NCBI RefSeq assembly: GCF_042686125.1
Contig: NZ_JBHUOV010000001.1
Coordinates: 1,485,232 to 1,549,231, forward strand
From: Oceanihabitans iliipiscarium
Lineage (GTDB): Bacteria > Bacteroidota > Bacteroidia > Flavobacteriales > Flavobacteriaceae
Reading direction: 5' to 3'
Length of the DNA stretch: 64,000 nucleotides
The notes beneath the pieces were generated by a model. The model saw only the letters and a list, made by a program, of their open reading frames with translations. It was not told the origin of the DNA and ran no database searches. Numbering within the stretch: the first letter of the stretch is position 1; each line of letters starts with the position of its first letter. The translations under genes and the position numbers were made by a program. This document shows, piece by piece, positions 27,938 to 36,506 of this stretch.

Positions 27938-28085
27938 TTAAAACAGATTTTTTAATGCTTCAATAATTTCATCAGGTTCTGACCGAATTCTATAGTCAAC
28001 ATTCATATAGCTCCATGTAACAACTCCATCCTGTCCTAATATAAATGTTGCAGGAATTGGTAATATATTACCATTACCATTACCA
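27938..28085 (-). pseudogene. C-terminal remnant of a peroxiredoxin-like protein
   Basis: A minus-strand frame ending at the TAA at 27938-27940 reads ILPIPATFILGQDGVVTWSY, then RSEPDEIIEALKNLF. This is the C-terminal third of an AhpC/TSA peroxiredoxin-like family protein. The catalytic Cys region is absent. Upstream the sequence changes to an ACCATT-type repeat (28068-28089) and then to a leader-ORF copy, so the gene was cut by recombination at this point. The region 27804-27937 shows nothing recognisable. Confidence 0.65.
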
Positions 28086-28098
28086 TTATTAATTTTTT

Positions 28099-28203
28099 AT
28101 AAATCATGTTTAAGTTACTATTTGTATTCTCACCAAACCTCTGCAAGAGTTTTGATTTTGCAAAGGCAAAATTGAGTTCGAATAGTCTAAAGGATTTTAT
28201 CAT
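28099..28203 (-). pseudogene. Orphan copy of the DUF6090 leader ORF
   Basis: The 105-bp segment matches the 34-residue leader ORFs at 13431, 35099 and 41404 (start MIKFFRLFELNFAF) but has no DUF6090 gene behind it. The stop is lost (TAA is replaced by TAT) and the sequence joins the peroxiredoxin remnant. It marks a deletion endpoint. Confidence 0.55.
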
Positions 28204-28220
28204 TGGTAACTCCTAATGAA

Positions 28221-28300
28221 GTACAACGTGTTAGGGTTAAGATTTTTCCGTTCTGTTATTTAATTTAAAAATAAGAAAAATCCAGTCCTTAACCGATAAA
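28221..28300. repeat. Eroded, shortened spacer
   Basis: It starts GTACAACGTGTTAGGGTTAA (left arm), then AAGATTTTTCCG / AAGAAAAATCCAG as an internal inverted pair (28237 and 28271). The right end is not clear. It is related to the short spacer at 40557-40661. Confidence 0.4.
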
Positions 28301-28333
28301 CGAATGGATTATTTATGTTGATGAGAGTAGTTT

Positions 28334-29218
28334 TTATTTTCCTTCTTCTACAATGTATTTTGAACTCATTAAATTCAATCCTTCAACATTTCTCTTTAAA
28401 ACTTTTTGAACGTCTTCTGTTTTAAGGTGTCCTAAAATGCCCCATGGACCATGAAACCCTTGGTCTATTAACAGTTTGACCATTTCAAATTCATAGTCAC
28501 CTTTCCCAATAGGCAATATTTGAGGGCCTTCCTTTTTTACGCCATTTAGATTAACAAAAGATAAATAGGGTTTTATTTTTTTTACAATTTCAGGAAACTC
28601 GTCTATATACTCTTGAGAATGATGAAAATTATAAACCATAGTTATCGAGTTTTGATTTAATTTTTCTAAAATTTCAACTTGATTATGCGGATTTCCAAAC
28701 CAACCATGATGATTGTATAACGCTAACTTACATCCCATTTTATCAGCTTTTAATTTGATAAACTTGATCATTTCAATAGATAGTTCTATAGATTGTTCTT
28801 GGTTAAGTCCTTCAAAATAATTATTGCTAAAACTTAACCAAATTGTTGGCTTATATTCTACTTCATTTATATTACTTAGCAATTCTTGGTTTAGTGGACT
28901 CAGTTTACCTATGCTGTCTCTTTTAGCATTTAACCACAGAAATATTGAAACTATTTCAATGTTATTTTCTTTAGCGAGTTTAAACTCCTCTTTCATTTTA
29001 GTTAAATCACCTTTCCCTTTATTATAACCATACTTTGTGAAGCCCATTTGCTTTAGCATGTCTATACGCTGTTTCGGGCTTCTATCTAAAGCGTCAAAAC
29101 CTATTATGCACCAAGGAGAAATCTTATCAACTTTAAATTGGGATTCAATATTATTGGAGCAAGAACTCACAAATATCAAAAGAAGAAGTAAACAAATTAT
29201 TGTTTTAGAATTTTTCAT
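28334..29218 (-). CDS. TIM-barrel sugar-phosphate isomerase/epimerase-like lipoprotein
   Basis: The 294-residue protein has a lipoprotein signal (lipobox FVSSC, Cys20). The xylose-isomerase-like TIM barrel shows FTKYGYNKGKGDLTKMKEEF, LALYNHHGWFGNPHNQVEIL, NFHHSQEYIDEF, LSFVNLNGVKKEGPQILPIG and DQGFHGPWGILGHLK. His and Glu residues of the usual metal site can be seen. Exported members of this family are frequent in Bacteroidota and their substrates are mostly unknown. Confidence 0.8.
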   Translation of the reverse strand: MKNSKTIICLLLLLIFVSSCSNNIESQFKVDKISPWCIIGFDALDRSPKQRIDMLKQMGFTKYGYNKGKGDLTKMKEEFKLAKENNIEIVSIFLWLNAKRDSIGKLSPLNQELLSNINEVEYKPTIWLSFSNNYFEGLNQEQSIELSIEMIKFIKLKADKMGCKLALYNHHGWFGNPHNQVEILEKLNQNSITMVYNFHHSQEYIDEFPEIVKKIKPYLSFVNLNGVKKEGPQILPIGKGDYEFEMVKLLIDQGFHGPWGILGHLKTEDVQKVLKRNVEGLNLMSSKYIVEEGK

Positions 29219-29228
29219 GCTAATATAT

Positions 29229-29984
29229 TTAGTCGTTTAATTCCGTTTCGATCTGGTTAATAATTTCATAGGTGTCTTTAATTAATGCCTCAAGTTTGTC
29301 AATTGCATCTTTATTAATCCAAAAATGAATTGCGGCATTATTAATATATTCAACTTTCTTATTTCTCAAATGTTTTGCCAATTCCATTTGATTTTGTTCA
29401 CCAAACAAAAAATTTGATGCAGGTTCAAATCTCATAATACTGTTATTGTATGTGAAGGGAGCGTCATTAGGAAGTGCCCAATCTGTTCCAATCCTTATCC
29501 ATTCTGCAATTTGTTTATGTTTCGCATAATGTTTGACCAATGCGTCTCGCAAATCTGAATTTCGGATATCTTTTAAATTTCCTGTACTCGAAAGGTCGTC
29601 AAAAGTTGAAGTTGAAGAGGAGAAGATAGGGTATATACTTCCGTAAGCAAAAAAACCATTTGCTGCTTTAATAAGATCTTGGTCAGAATATAAATTAGAG
29701 TTTAAAGCCAATGATAGTTTTTCAATAGTTTGTATTCCTTTATTTAAATCAGAAATATTGTTCTTGAATGTATTGATGTCATCTTTGTTTTCTATAAGAA
29801 GTCTATTTAAGTAAAGATTTTCTTGTTGAGCTGATTTGTGATTTTCATTCGCATTGTTAATCTGTAATGCAATTAAAATACCAATAACAACCAGAATAAT
29901 TTCTCCAATAGCATATTTAAAATACTTTCCAGTTTTGTTTTCCATAAGTAGGTTTTGGCGAATTTTTCTAAAGAACTTTATCAT
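29229..29984 (-). CDS. DUF6090 family membrane protein, copy 2
   Basis: The 251-residue protein has the constant N-terminus (MIKFFRKIRQNLLMENKTGK) and transmembrane segment (IILVVIGILIALQINN) followed by a variable region containing SSTSTFDDLSSTGNLKDIRN, where the family usually has a Ser-Gly-x-Leu motif. It lies 37 bp downstream of copy 3 with no spacer between them, so the pair is probably one transcript and a former tandem unit. The role is unknown. Confidence 0.85.
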   Translation of the reverse strand: MIKFFRKIRQNLLMENKTGKYFKYAIGEIILVVIGILIALQINNANENHKSAQQENLYLNRLLIENKDDINTFKNNISDLNKGIQTIEKLSLALNSNLYSDQDLIKAANGFFAYGSIYPIFSSSTSTFDDLSSTGNLKDIRNSDLRDALVKHYAKHKQIAEWIRIGTDWALPNDAPFTYNNSIMRFEPASNFLFGEQNQMELAKHLRNKKVEYINNAAIHFWINKDAIDKLEALIKDTYEIINQIETELND

Positions 29985-30021
29985 GGGTAAACGTGTGGTT
30001 ATATATGTGGTCTAAATTTCT

Positions 30022-30786
30022 CTATTTGCATTTTTTGTTTTTTAGTAGCTCTATAGGTTCTTGAATTTCCTTCTTTAAATTAGAAAGGTGTTGTTTCTGC
30101 CTAATTTGCATACCCAAAATAAAAACAAGATTATCTTGAAATTTTATGAATATTGGGTGAGTAGGGTCGTTTGTCCAATTAATGTTTGGCAAGAAATCAA
30201 TATGTTCCTTGTCAAGTTCTTGCTTTACATATTCAATATCTTGATACCCTAATTCAGTTATAAGCTCAAAATCCGTATATCTTTTAACAATTTCGTACCG
30301 ATTTTCTTTTAGTTGATTTAAAGAGTTGTTCAAAAAAGTACTGTGCTTAATAAGTCTGTTCTTTAATTTAATATCTGTTAACAGTTTTAATTGTCCCGAA
30401 GATGTTAAATCTTCAAAAGTAATGGTACTGGGTACAAAAACATCTTGTCTTAAAGAAGCTACAAATTTATTCAGGATTGTACTTCTATCATTTGGGAAGT
30501 TGTTTAAATCTTTTATAAGCTCTTTGTTGAGTTTTATTCTGTTGGTTGTCAGCTCATAATTTTCATTAATTAATCTCTCATTGAGTTCAAAGTCATCTAA
30601 AATTCTACAGTAATAATCAGCTTCAGTAATCTTATTTTTTCTGTTTTCATTCCAATTATTAATCTGAAGAGCAATCAAAATTCCAATTACCACGAGTATA
30701 ATCTCACCAATGGCATATTTAAAATATTTTCCAGTTTTGTTTTCCATAAGCAGGTTTTGGCGAATTTTTCTAAAGAACTTTATCAT
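30022..30786 (-). CDS. DUF6090 family membrane protein, copy 3
   Basis: The 254-residue protein has a first about 52 residues almost identical to copy 2. The periplasmic or cytoplasmic soluble part differs and includes TITFEDLTSSGQLKLLTDIK. It is first gene of the two-gene set with copy 2. An eroded spacer lies upstream at 30810-30948. Confidence 0.85.
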   Translation of the reverse strand: MIKFFRKIRQNLLMENKTGKYFKYAIGEIILVVIGILIALQINNWNENRKNKITEADYYCRILDDFELNERLINENYELTTNRIKLNKELIKDLNNFPNDRSTILNKFVASLRQDVFVPSTITFEDLTSSGQLKLLTDIKLKNRLIKHSTFLNNSLNQLKENRYEIVKRYTDFELITELGYQDIEYVKQELDKEHIDFLPNINWTNDPTHPIFIKFQDNLVFILGMQIRQKQHLSNLKKEIQEPIELLKNKKCK

Positions 30787-30809
30787 CGGTTAATGGTTTG
30801 TATAATGAA

Positions 30810-30948
30810 GCAATACGTGTTCGTGTATGGTTTCTTACGGATTTTTAGACGAAGCGGCTTGCTATTTTTTACCAAACTAAGATAGTAAATTGTTAGTTAG
30901 TCCTTATACTTAATCAACTGTTCTAGCATGAACTATACCTTGTTATAA
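30810..30948. repeat. attC-like spacer, shortened
   Basis: The left arm is GCAATACGTGTTCGTGTATG and the right arm is GAACTATACCTTGTTATAA. Part of the A body is kept (TTACGGATTTTTAGACGAAG, CCAAACTAAGATAGTAAATT), but the second hairpin is missing. Confidence 0.65.
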
Positions 30949-30960
30949 CCAATTTTCTTT

Positions 30961-31710
30961 TTATTTTTTTATCTCTTTTTCAACTAAAACAATGGTTGAA
31001 TCAACTTTAGTCAATATTTCTGAGAGTTGTTCTCTCAAGATATTATTATTAAGACGTGCTAGTGTAAATCCGTTTTTAATGCGTTTATTTTCGAGTGCAA
31101 TTTCAACATCTTCTCTAGATAATTCAATTTTCTTATTTGGTTCTAAAAATGCTTTAAGACCATGTTCATAATCAATAAAATCCGCAAATGGTTTATAAAA
31201 ATAATCAGTGTAATCATGATACAAATGATTTCTTAACTCAAACATTTGATTGTAATTATAATCAATTTGAAGTAATAACTGCTTAACTTTTTCATTTGTT
31301 AAAGTTGAAAGTTTGCCAGAATTAATAAGTTCTTTAAAAGTAACCAAACTTGGATTATGTGTTTCCCACATGAGTACATTTGTCCAATGGAAATAATAGA
31401 GATTAAGACTATCTACTTTTTTTGTATGATAGTAATTTTCCATAATCGTGGCGGACTCTGTTTTGGATTTTCTTCTTTCAATTATCTTAATTAGTTCAGA
31501 TTTATCTTGTTTTAAATCTGATAAAATGTTCTTGAGATGAGTAATTTCTTCATTCCTTTTGTCATTATTGTTTTTAACAGTATTGATCTGTAGCGCAATT
31601 AGAATTCCAAAGACTACAAGTATTATTTCTCCTATAGCATATTTGAAATATTTTCCAGATTTTCCCTCGGAAAGTAAGTTTTGCCTAATTTTTCTAAAGA
31701 ATTTTATCAT
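30961..31710 (-). CDS. DUF6090 family membrane protein, copy 4
   Basis: The 249-residue protein begins MIKFFRKIRQNLLSEGKSGK, with transmembrane segment IILVVFGILIALQINTVKNN. The variable part contains NPSLVTFKELINSGKLSTLT, the family's Ser-Gly-Lys-Leu signature, and predicted coiled helices. It is a single-gene unit between two spacers. The function is unknown. Confidence 0.85.
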   Translation of the reverse strand: MIKFFRKIRQNLLSEGKSGKYFKYAIGEIILVVFGILIALQINTVKNNNDKRNEEITHLKNILSDLKQDKSELIKIIERRKSKTESATIMENYYHTKKVDSLNLYYFHWTNVLMWETHNPSLVTFKELINSGKLSTLTNEKVKQLLLQIDYNYNQMFELRNHLYHDYTDYFYKPFADFIDYEHGLKAFLEPNKKIELSREDVEIALENKRIKNGFTLARLNNNILREQLSEILTKVDSTIVLVEKEIKK

Positions 31711-31733
31711 CGGTTAGAATGTTTTCATCATGA

Positions 31734-31936
31734 AGGTTAAGTGTTCATATTATGATTAGTTGCGGATTAAGCCCAAGCTATTTTAGCTTTGGATGAGCCA
31801 CTATTGGCGAAAATTTCGCTGGAGAAAAATCGCAGTCAATCAGCTGTCGCGATTTTTCAGTTTCGTTATTTGTTTAAAAGTAAGAAAAAATCTTCTGTTT
31901 AATTGACAACCGTATGAACAAAACATGTTGTTGGCT
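31734..31936. repeat. attC-like spacer, A body, partly eroded
   Basis: The left arm is AGGTTAAGTGTTCATATTAT. The hairpin CCCAAGCTATTTTAGCTTTG and the AAAAATCGCAGTCAATCAGC segment with its inverse GCTGTCGCGATTTTTC follow. The right end is AACATGTTGTTGGCT, and its GTTGGCT (31930-31936) fits the GTTRRRY core. Confidence 0.65.
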
Positions 31937-31944
31937 AGTGCTTA

Positions 31945-32383
31945 TTATAGGTAATTGAAGAATAGTTCAGTAAGAATACCAAGGACAACACTTAATATAG
32001 CTGCTTTATGAGATAAACGTTTTAATTTAAATGTGTTAGCAAATGCAAACCATAAACAAAACAGAGCGCAAATCGATAAAATTATTGTTCCATATAATGG
32101 GACTATGCTTTTGAAAAGCCCTATTTGATTAAAAAAAAGGATCTAGCAAGGCAGTAAATCCAAAAAGAGCTAAAGTGAAATTCGTTTTTTTATGACCTAT
32201 AAAAAGATAATAACTTGCAATTAATAGCTCAACACTTATTGCTAAGGGACCAAATTGGTTATAGTATTCTCTTTTAAAATAGGCTTCGAATCCTTGAGGA
32301 AATTCAATCATTGTTATAAAGGCAACACTTAAAGCAAGTCCAATAATCAAAAGTAATAATGCAATAATTCTTCTTTTTTTCAT
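31945..32383 (-). pseudogene. Membrane protein gene frameshifted in an A8/T8 run
   Basis: The first frame (32129-32383) encodes two or three hydrophobic segments and stops after FTALLDPFF. Removing one base from the eight-A run at 32131-32138 continues it as NQIGLFKSIVPLYGTIILSI and LFCLWFAFANTFKLKRL to a TAA at 31945-31947, giving about 146 residues with four hydrophobic segments. It could be a true mutation, slipped-strand phase variation or a homopolymer sequencing error. The family is unknown. Confidence 0.65.
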
Positions 32384-32403
32384 AAGTCGTTTCTATATGT
32401 GTT

Positions 32404-32604
32404 CTATCGTGTTTGTGTATGATTTTTTGCAGATTGAGCCGAAGCTTTTTTAGTTTTGAATGAGCCACTTGTAACGAAAAAATCTACTGAGGAAAATAAC
32501 AAGGCATAGACTTGCGAATTTTCCGAGTAACTAATATATGAATTTTATCTAGATCGTTCGTATAGCCAACATTGCTAAGTAATTAATTATATACGTTGTT
32601 TGGC
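32404..32604. repeat. attC-like spacer, A body
   Basis: It reads CTATCGTGTTTGTGTATGAT on the left, GAGCCGAAGCTTTTTTAGTT in the first hairpin and AATTATATACGTTGTTTGGC on the right. The left flank (CTATCG) resembles the scar left by the double-hairpin element at other sites (CATCG). Confidence 0.7.
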
Positions 32605-32611
32605 ATAGTTT

Positions 32612-34108
32612 TTATTCTACTTTTATTATTTCTAAAAGCTTATTTAATTGATGATCTTCTTTCATGAAAATCTGGTTTAAATTCCGCTCTATCATGATAT
32701 CAGGTTCTGTTCCAATTCCGTCTAATATTTTACCATTTTTTTGAAAAGACACCATTGTGCTTATTTTTCCACGAAGTTCAGAATTTGGTAATTCAAAGCG
32801 TTCGCTATTTCCGCTTGAACCGTCGGTATTAACTCCAACAATTTTTATGTTTGGCAGTCCTTTTAAAGTTGAAACAAGCACAGAAGTAGCACTAAAACTT
32901 TTCTCATTGGTCAAAATATAAATGGGCTTATCATAATGATATTTATCTTTAGATAATTTTTGACCATTGAAAATGTAATAATGATATTCGCTAAATCTTA
33001 TATTATCTAATTTATACATTGGCTCAAAAGAATTCATAAATTTATCAACCGCTTTTTGTTCATTAATGTCTAATTCATCTCTTGAAAATAAATAGCGATT
33101 GTGTAAACGTTGTTTCAAATCCTCATTTAATGGCAAAACTCCTCTCTGTTTTGTTGCGTTTACAACATAAACAGAATCAGGATCAACGAAATATCCAGCT
33201 AATTCATTAATCAAATCACGACTTCCGCCACCATTATCCCTAACGTCGATAATCAAAGCGTCAGTTTCTTTTGCTTTTATCATAAAATCATTTAGCAATT
33301 CAAAAAATACGGGACTTTCCTCTTTGTCTAACATAGAATATATTTGCACATAGCCAATATTATTATTAATGGAAAAAAATTGTTCTAAAATCTTTTTATT
33401 GTTGAGTTTTTCATCATCATAATAGAAATAAAAGTCTTTTTTATGAAATTGTTCGTCCCATAAATATCCTTTATCATCATCCGAAACTAATGTGATTTCT
33501 AACTCTTTTTCAATTCCGTTTTCATTTTCAAGTATTATTGGAAGCGGATTTGGTAATTGCATTTTCAAAATACTAAAAACGGTCTCAATATCTCTTAAAT
33601 CTCTAACTGCATTAATTAGATGAGATTTTTTTGGGGCAAGTTGGTCGTGCGGACGTATTTTTTGTAATATCTTTTCTATTGGTATATTATTGATTGATTT
33701 TAAGTATGGAAATTGCGAATTGTGAAAACCATATTTTCTATTCGCTTTATCATAATCAAGAACCAAAACTTTTTCATTATAGGGTGCAAACGCTAATGGG
33801 AAATAAAGGGTTTCTGGGAAATCATAATCTTTTATGTAAGAATGTCTGTCGCCAATTTTTCCAATAGTTTTAGATAAGAACAATCCAAAATCAGATTGAC
33901 TCATTTTTTTGTTATCTGTTTGTTTCAAATAATCTTCAAAATCTTTTCTGTAATCAAATCCATTTAAACCTTGGTAAGAGGATTTTTTTTGAAGAATTTT
34001 ATCAAGTATAGCTAAATCTTTCTCTATCTGTTTTTTGGTCAAATATTGATTTTGAGCATTGGAAGAAAGCGTAAATATTGATAATAAAATAATGATGTAA
34101 ATTTTCAT
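32612..34108 (-). CDS. S41-family C-terminal processing-type peptidase
   Basis: The start at 34108 (MKIYIIILLSIFTLSSNAQ) gives a signal peptide. A longer frame to 34162 runs into the spacer and is not credible. The mature protein of about 480 residues has an S41 fold with the oxyanion/Asp region ALIIDVRDNGGGSRDLINEL and the nucleophile Ser in TNEKSFSATSVLVSTLKGLP, then GVNTDGSSGNSERFELP. It is exported. Its unit starts GTTTGGCA and ends TGCCTAAC, complementary except at one base, so it fits the cassette pattern. Confidence 0.85.
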   Translation of the reverse strand: MKIYIIILLSIFTLSSNAQNQYLTKKQIEKDLAILDKILQKKSSYQGLNGFDYRKDFEDYLKQTDNKKMSQSDFGLFLSKTIGKIGDRHSYIKDYDFPETLYFPLAFAPYNEKVLVLDYDKANRKYGFHNSQFPYLKSINNIPIEKILQKIRPHDQLAPKKSHLINAVRDLRDIETVFSILKMQLPNPLPIILENENGIEKELEITLVSDDDKGYLWDEQFHKKDFYFYYDDEKLNNKKILEQFFSINNNIGYVQIYSMLDKEESPVFFELLNDFMIKAKETDALIIDVRDNGGGSRDLINELAGYFVDPDSVYVVNATKQRGVLPLNEDLKQRLHNRYLFSRDELDINEQKAVDKFMNSFEPMYKLDNIRFSEYHYYIFNGQKLSKDKYHYDKPIYILTNEKSFSATSVLVSTLKGLPNIKIVGVNTDGSSGNSERFELPNSELRGKISTMVSFQKNGKILDGIGTEPDIMIERNLNQIFMKEDHQLNKLLEIIKVE

Positions 34109-34131
34109 TGATGATTGTTTTGTTAAATTGT

Positions 34132-34329
34132 GCCTAACGTGTTCGTGTATGTTTTCGTACATATTTTCAGCAGAAGCGACTTTCGCTTTGGGTGAGCCAC
34201 TTGGGGCGAAAAGAAAAAAGGAGCAAGGCTAAGTCTTGCGTTTTTTTCAAGCAAACCATTCTATTTGTTTAAAGATATAAATTTAATTTGAAGTTTATGT
34301 GTAAGTATAAACTATACACGTTGATGTGC
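34132..34329. repeat. attC-like spacer, A body with TTTAAAGATATAAATTTAAT tail
   Basis: The left core is GCCTAAC (34132-34138), a classical RYYYAAC, followed by GTGTTCGTGTATG. The hairpin is CAGCAGAAGCGACTTTCGCT. The right end is AACTATACACGTTGATGTGC. Confidence 0.75.
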
Positions 34330-34334
34330 TTTGG

Positions 34335-35099
34335 TTATTTTATTATTTCTGAATCAAGGTCAACTAAAATTTGCTCTATTTGTTCTTTTATTCCACCAAA
34401 AAACCTTTGGCCATTTGTTGCATTAATTGTTAAATAGAAATCCAGAAGAGTGTTTTCAAATTTAATTAAACCAAAAACCTTTCTATTACTCGCGCTATCG
34501 GAAATTGATTGATGTTCAAAATTAAAGCCTTTATTAATCAATACTTTTCGAACACTTCCATTTTCATTTAATTGTTTTTGCAGTTCTTTCTGAATTTCGA
34601 GAGTTGAAACTTCTTGTATCTTTAAAAAATCCAATGTACTCTCAAAAGATGCAATTTTTTGTCTTAGTTTTTTATTTTGAATTAAATTGAGGTTGCCAGA
34701 GCTAATAATATCAGTTAACACTCCTTTTGAAGGGATATAAGTCGTAACTCCTTTAAAAACTGAGTGTATAATATCTGATGTTTCTTTTTCACTTATAGTG
34801 TCACGAACATTATCATCAAATAAAGTAAGCATATTCTCAACTGCTTTCACTTGATTATGATTTTCGGTGAGACAATTGTTTATTTTCTCTAAGTTTGTTT
34901 TAAATTCTGATTGAAGAGACACCAAATAAGCCTGTTCTATTTTTCTTTGTTGTCTATTGTTATTGTAATTATTTATTGAAAGTGCAATCAAGATACCAAT
35001 AACGACAAGAATAATTTCGCCAATAGCATATTTTAAATACTTTCCAGTTTTATTTTTTTCCATAAGATCGTAACGTATTTTTCTAAAAAACTTTATCAT
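34335..35099 (-). CDS. DUF6090 family membrane protein, copy 5
   Basis: The 254-residue protein begins MIKFFRKIRYDLMEKNKTGK, with transmembrane segment GEIILVVIGILIALSINNYN. The soluble part has PSKGVLTDIISSGNLNLIQN (Ser-Gly-x-Leu signature) and long helices. Its ATG overlaps the stop of the leader ORF at 35099-35203 by one base. The role is unknown. Confidence 0.85.
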   Translation of the reverse strand: MIKFFRKIRYDLMEKNKTGKYLKYAIGEIILVVIGILIALSINNYNNNRQQRKIEQAYLVSLQSEFKTNLEKINNCLTENHNQVKAVENMLTLFDDNVRDTISEKETSDIIHSVFKGVTTYIPSKGVLTDIISSGNLNLIQNKKLRQKIASFESTLDFLKIQEVSTLEIQKELQKQLNENGSVRKVLINKGFNFEHQSISDSASNRKVFGLIKFENTLLDFYLTINATNGQRFFGGIKEQIEQILVDLDSEIIK

Positions 35100-35203
35100 T
35101 AAATCATGTTTAAATTACTATTTGTATTCTCACCAAACCTCTGCAAGAGCTTTGATTTTGCAAAGGCAAAATTGAGTTCGAATAGTCTGAAGAGTTTTAT
35201 CAT
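35099..35203 (-). CDS. 34-residue leader ORF upstream of DUF6090 copy 5
   Basis: An ATG at 35203 opens a 34-codon frame (MIKTLQTIRTQFCLCKIKA-like in no frame; the true reading starts M-I-K-L-F-R-L-F-E-L) that ends with TAA overlapping the DUF6090 ATG. The DNA is close to the copies at 13431 and 41404. Confidence 0.5.
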   Translation of the reverse strand: MIKLFRLFELNFAFAKSKLLQRFGENTNSNLNMI

Positions 35204-35228
35204 TTAGTTAGTGGTTGGTCATAATGAA

Positions 35229-35352
35229 GTACGACGGTCTATATATAAAGTAGCGGATTTTTATGCGCTAACTTTTCGGAAACCAATATACTTAATTAAA
35301 GGCAAAAGCGGTTTAGATTTGCACTTAAACCGCTATTTTTTATAGGTTGTGA
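35229..35352. repeat. Eroded spacer containing a terminator-like hairpin
   Basis: The left end is GTACGACGGTCTATATATAA and the right end is ATAGGTTGTGA. Between them little of the A body remains. The hairpin within is listed separately. Confidence 0.45.
35301..35342 (-). terminator. Probable terminator of the arsenic operon
   Basis: A perfect 9-bp stem AGCGGTTTA / TAAACCGCT (35307-35334) is followed on the minus strand by TTTTGCCTTTAATT and on the plus strand by ATTTTTTATA. It lies about 120 bp beyond the last ars gene and could stop transcription in both directions. Confidence 0.65.
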
Positions 35353-35458
35353 CCACTGTCTTTTTTCATTCAGCTTAGTTTTCAGCATTGAGAAAGATAT
35401 ACTCTTTTGTGATTTTTGGTGAAGCCTTGGCTGGTGAGAATTGCAAATGTGAATGGCT

Positions 35459-36505
35459 TTAAGCGTTGGCTTTTCCGTAATATTTTTTTCGCAACCAAAA
35501 AGAAACTCGAACCAATAAAATCAATGCAGGAACTTCAACCAAAGGACCAATAACTCCCGCAAATGCTTGTCCCGAATTCAGCCCAAAAACCGCAATGGCA
35601 ACTGCAATCGCCAATTCAAAATTATTCCCTGCTGCTGTAAATGCTACAGATGCAGTTTTGTCGTATTCAGCTCCTGATGCTTTGGTAAAGAAAAATCCAA
35701 TGATAAACATTAGCGTAAAATAGATAAGTAAAGGAATTGCAATAATTACTACGTCCATTGGAATTTCTACAATCAATTCGCCCTTTAGCGAGAACATTAC
35801 TACAATTGTAAATAACAATGCAATTAAGGTTATTGGAGAAATGGTTGGAATGAATTTCTTTGTGTACCATTCTTCGCCTTTAAGTTTTACTAAAATCAGT
35901 CTACTTAAAATCCCCATTACAAACGGAATACCTAAATAAATGGCGACACTTTCAGCTATTGTTGCGATTGAAATATCAACAATTGCTCCTTCAAATCCAA
36001 AATAGGGTGGAAGCACTGTAATAAAAATCCAAGCGTAAAAACTGTACGCAAATACTTGAAAAATACTGTTCAATGCTACCAAACCTGCGCCATATTCGCT
36101 ACTTCCTTCCGCGAGATCGTTCCATACCAAAACCATTGCAATACAACGAGCCAAACCAATTAGAATTAGTCCGACCATATATTCTGGATAATCTCGTAAA
36201 AATGTAATGGCTAAAACAAACATTAAAACGGGACCAATTACCCAATTTAAAATAAGTGAAATAGAAAGAATTTTTGTGTTTCTAAAGACTTTTGGCAATA
36301 GTGAGTAATTGACTTTCGCCAAAGGTGGATACATCATTAAAATCAAACCGATTGCAATTGGAATATTGGTTGTTCCGCTACTAAATGAGTTTATAATATT
36401 TGGGAATGTTGGAATAAAATATCCAAGGCCAACACCTATAGCCATTGCTATAAAAATCCACAACGTGAGATTTTTATCGAGAAAACTTAGTTTTTTTGAA
36501 GCCAT
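35459..36505 (-). CDS. arsB: ACR3-type arsenite efflux permease
   Basis: The 348-residue protein has ten predicted transmembrane segments. ACR3 landmarks are IAIGLILMMYPPLAKVNYSL near the N-terminus, GLARCIAMVLVWNDLAEGSS with the conserved Cys, and FTAAGNNFELAIAVAIAVFG in the second half. It exports arsenite (and sometimes antimonite) across the inner membrane. It is last gene of the ars operon, 1 bp after the reductase gene. The name arsB is used loosely; acr3 is equally valid. Confidence 0.92.
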   Translation of the reverse strand: MASKKLSFLDKNLTLWIFIAMAIGVGLGYFIPTFPNIINSFSSGTTNIPIAIGLILMMYPPLAKVNYSLLPKVFRNTKILSISLILNWVIGPVLMFVLAITFLRDYPEYMVGLILIGLARCIAMVLVWNDLAEGSSEYGAGLVALNSIFQVFAYSFYAWIFITVLPPYFGFEGAIVDISIATIAESVAIYLGIPFVMGILSRLILVKLKGEEWYTKKFIPTISPITLIALLFTIVVMFSLKGELIVEIPMDVVIIAIPLLIYFTLMFIIGFFFTKASGAEYDKTASVAFTAAGNNFELAIAVAIAVFGLNSGQAFAGVIGPLVEVPALILLVRVSFWLRKKYYGKANA

Positions 36506-36506
36506 T

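Noticed and set aside
34109..34162. Upstream extension of the S41 peptidase
   Set aside because: The 18 extra residues are encoded by spacer sequence and would hide the signal peptide. The ATG at 34108 is the better start.
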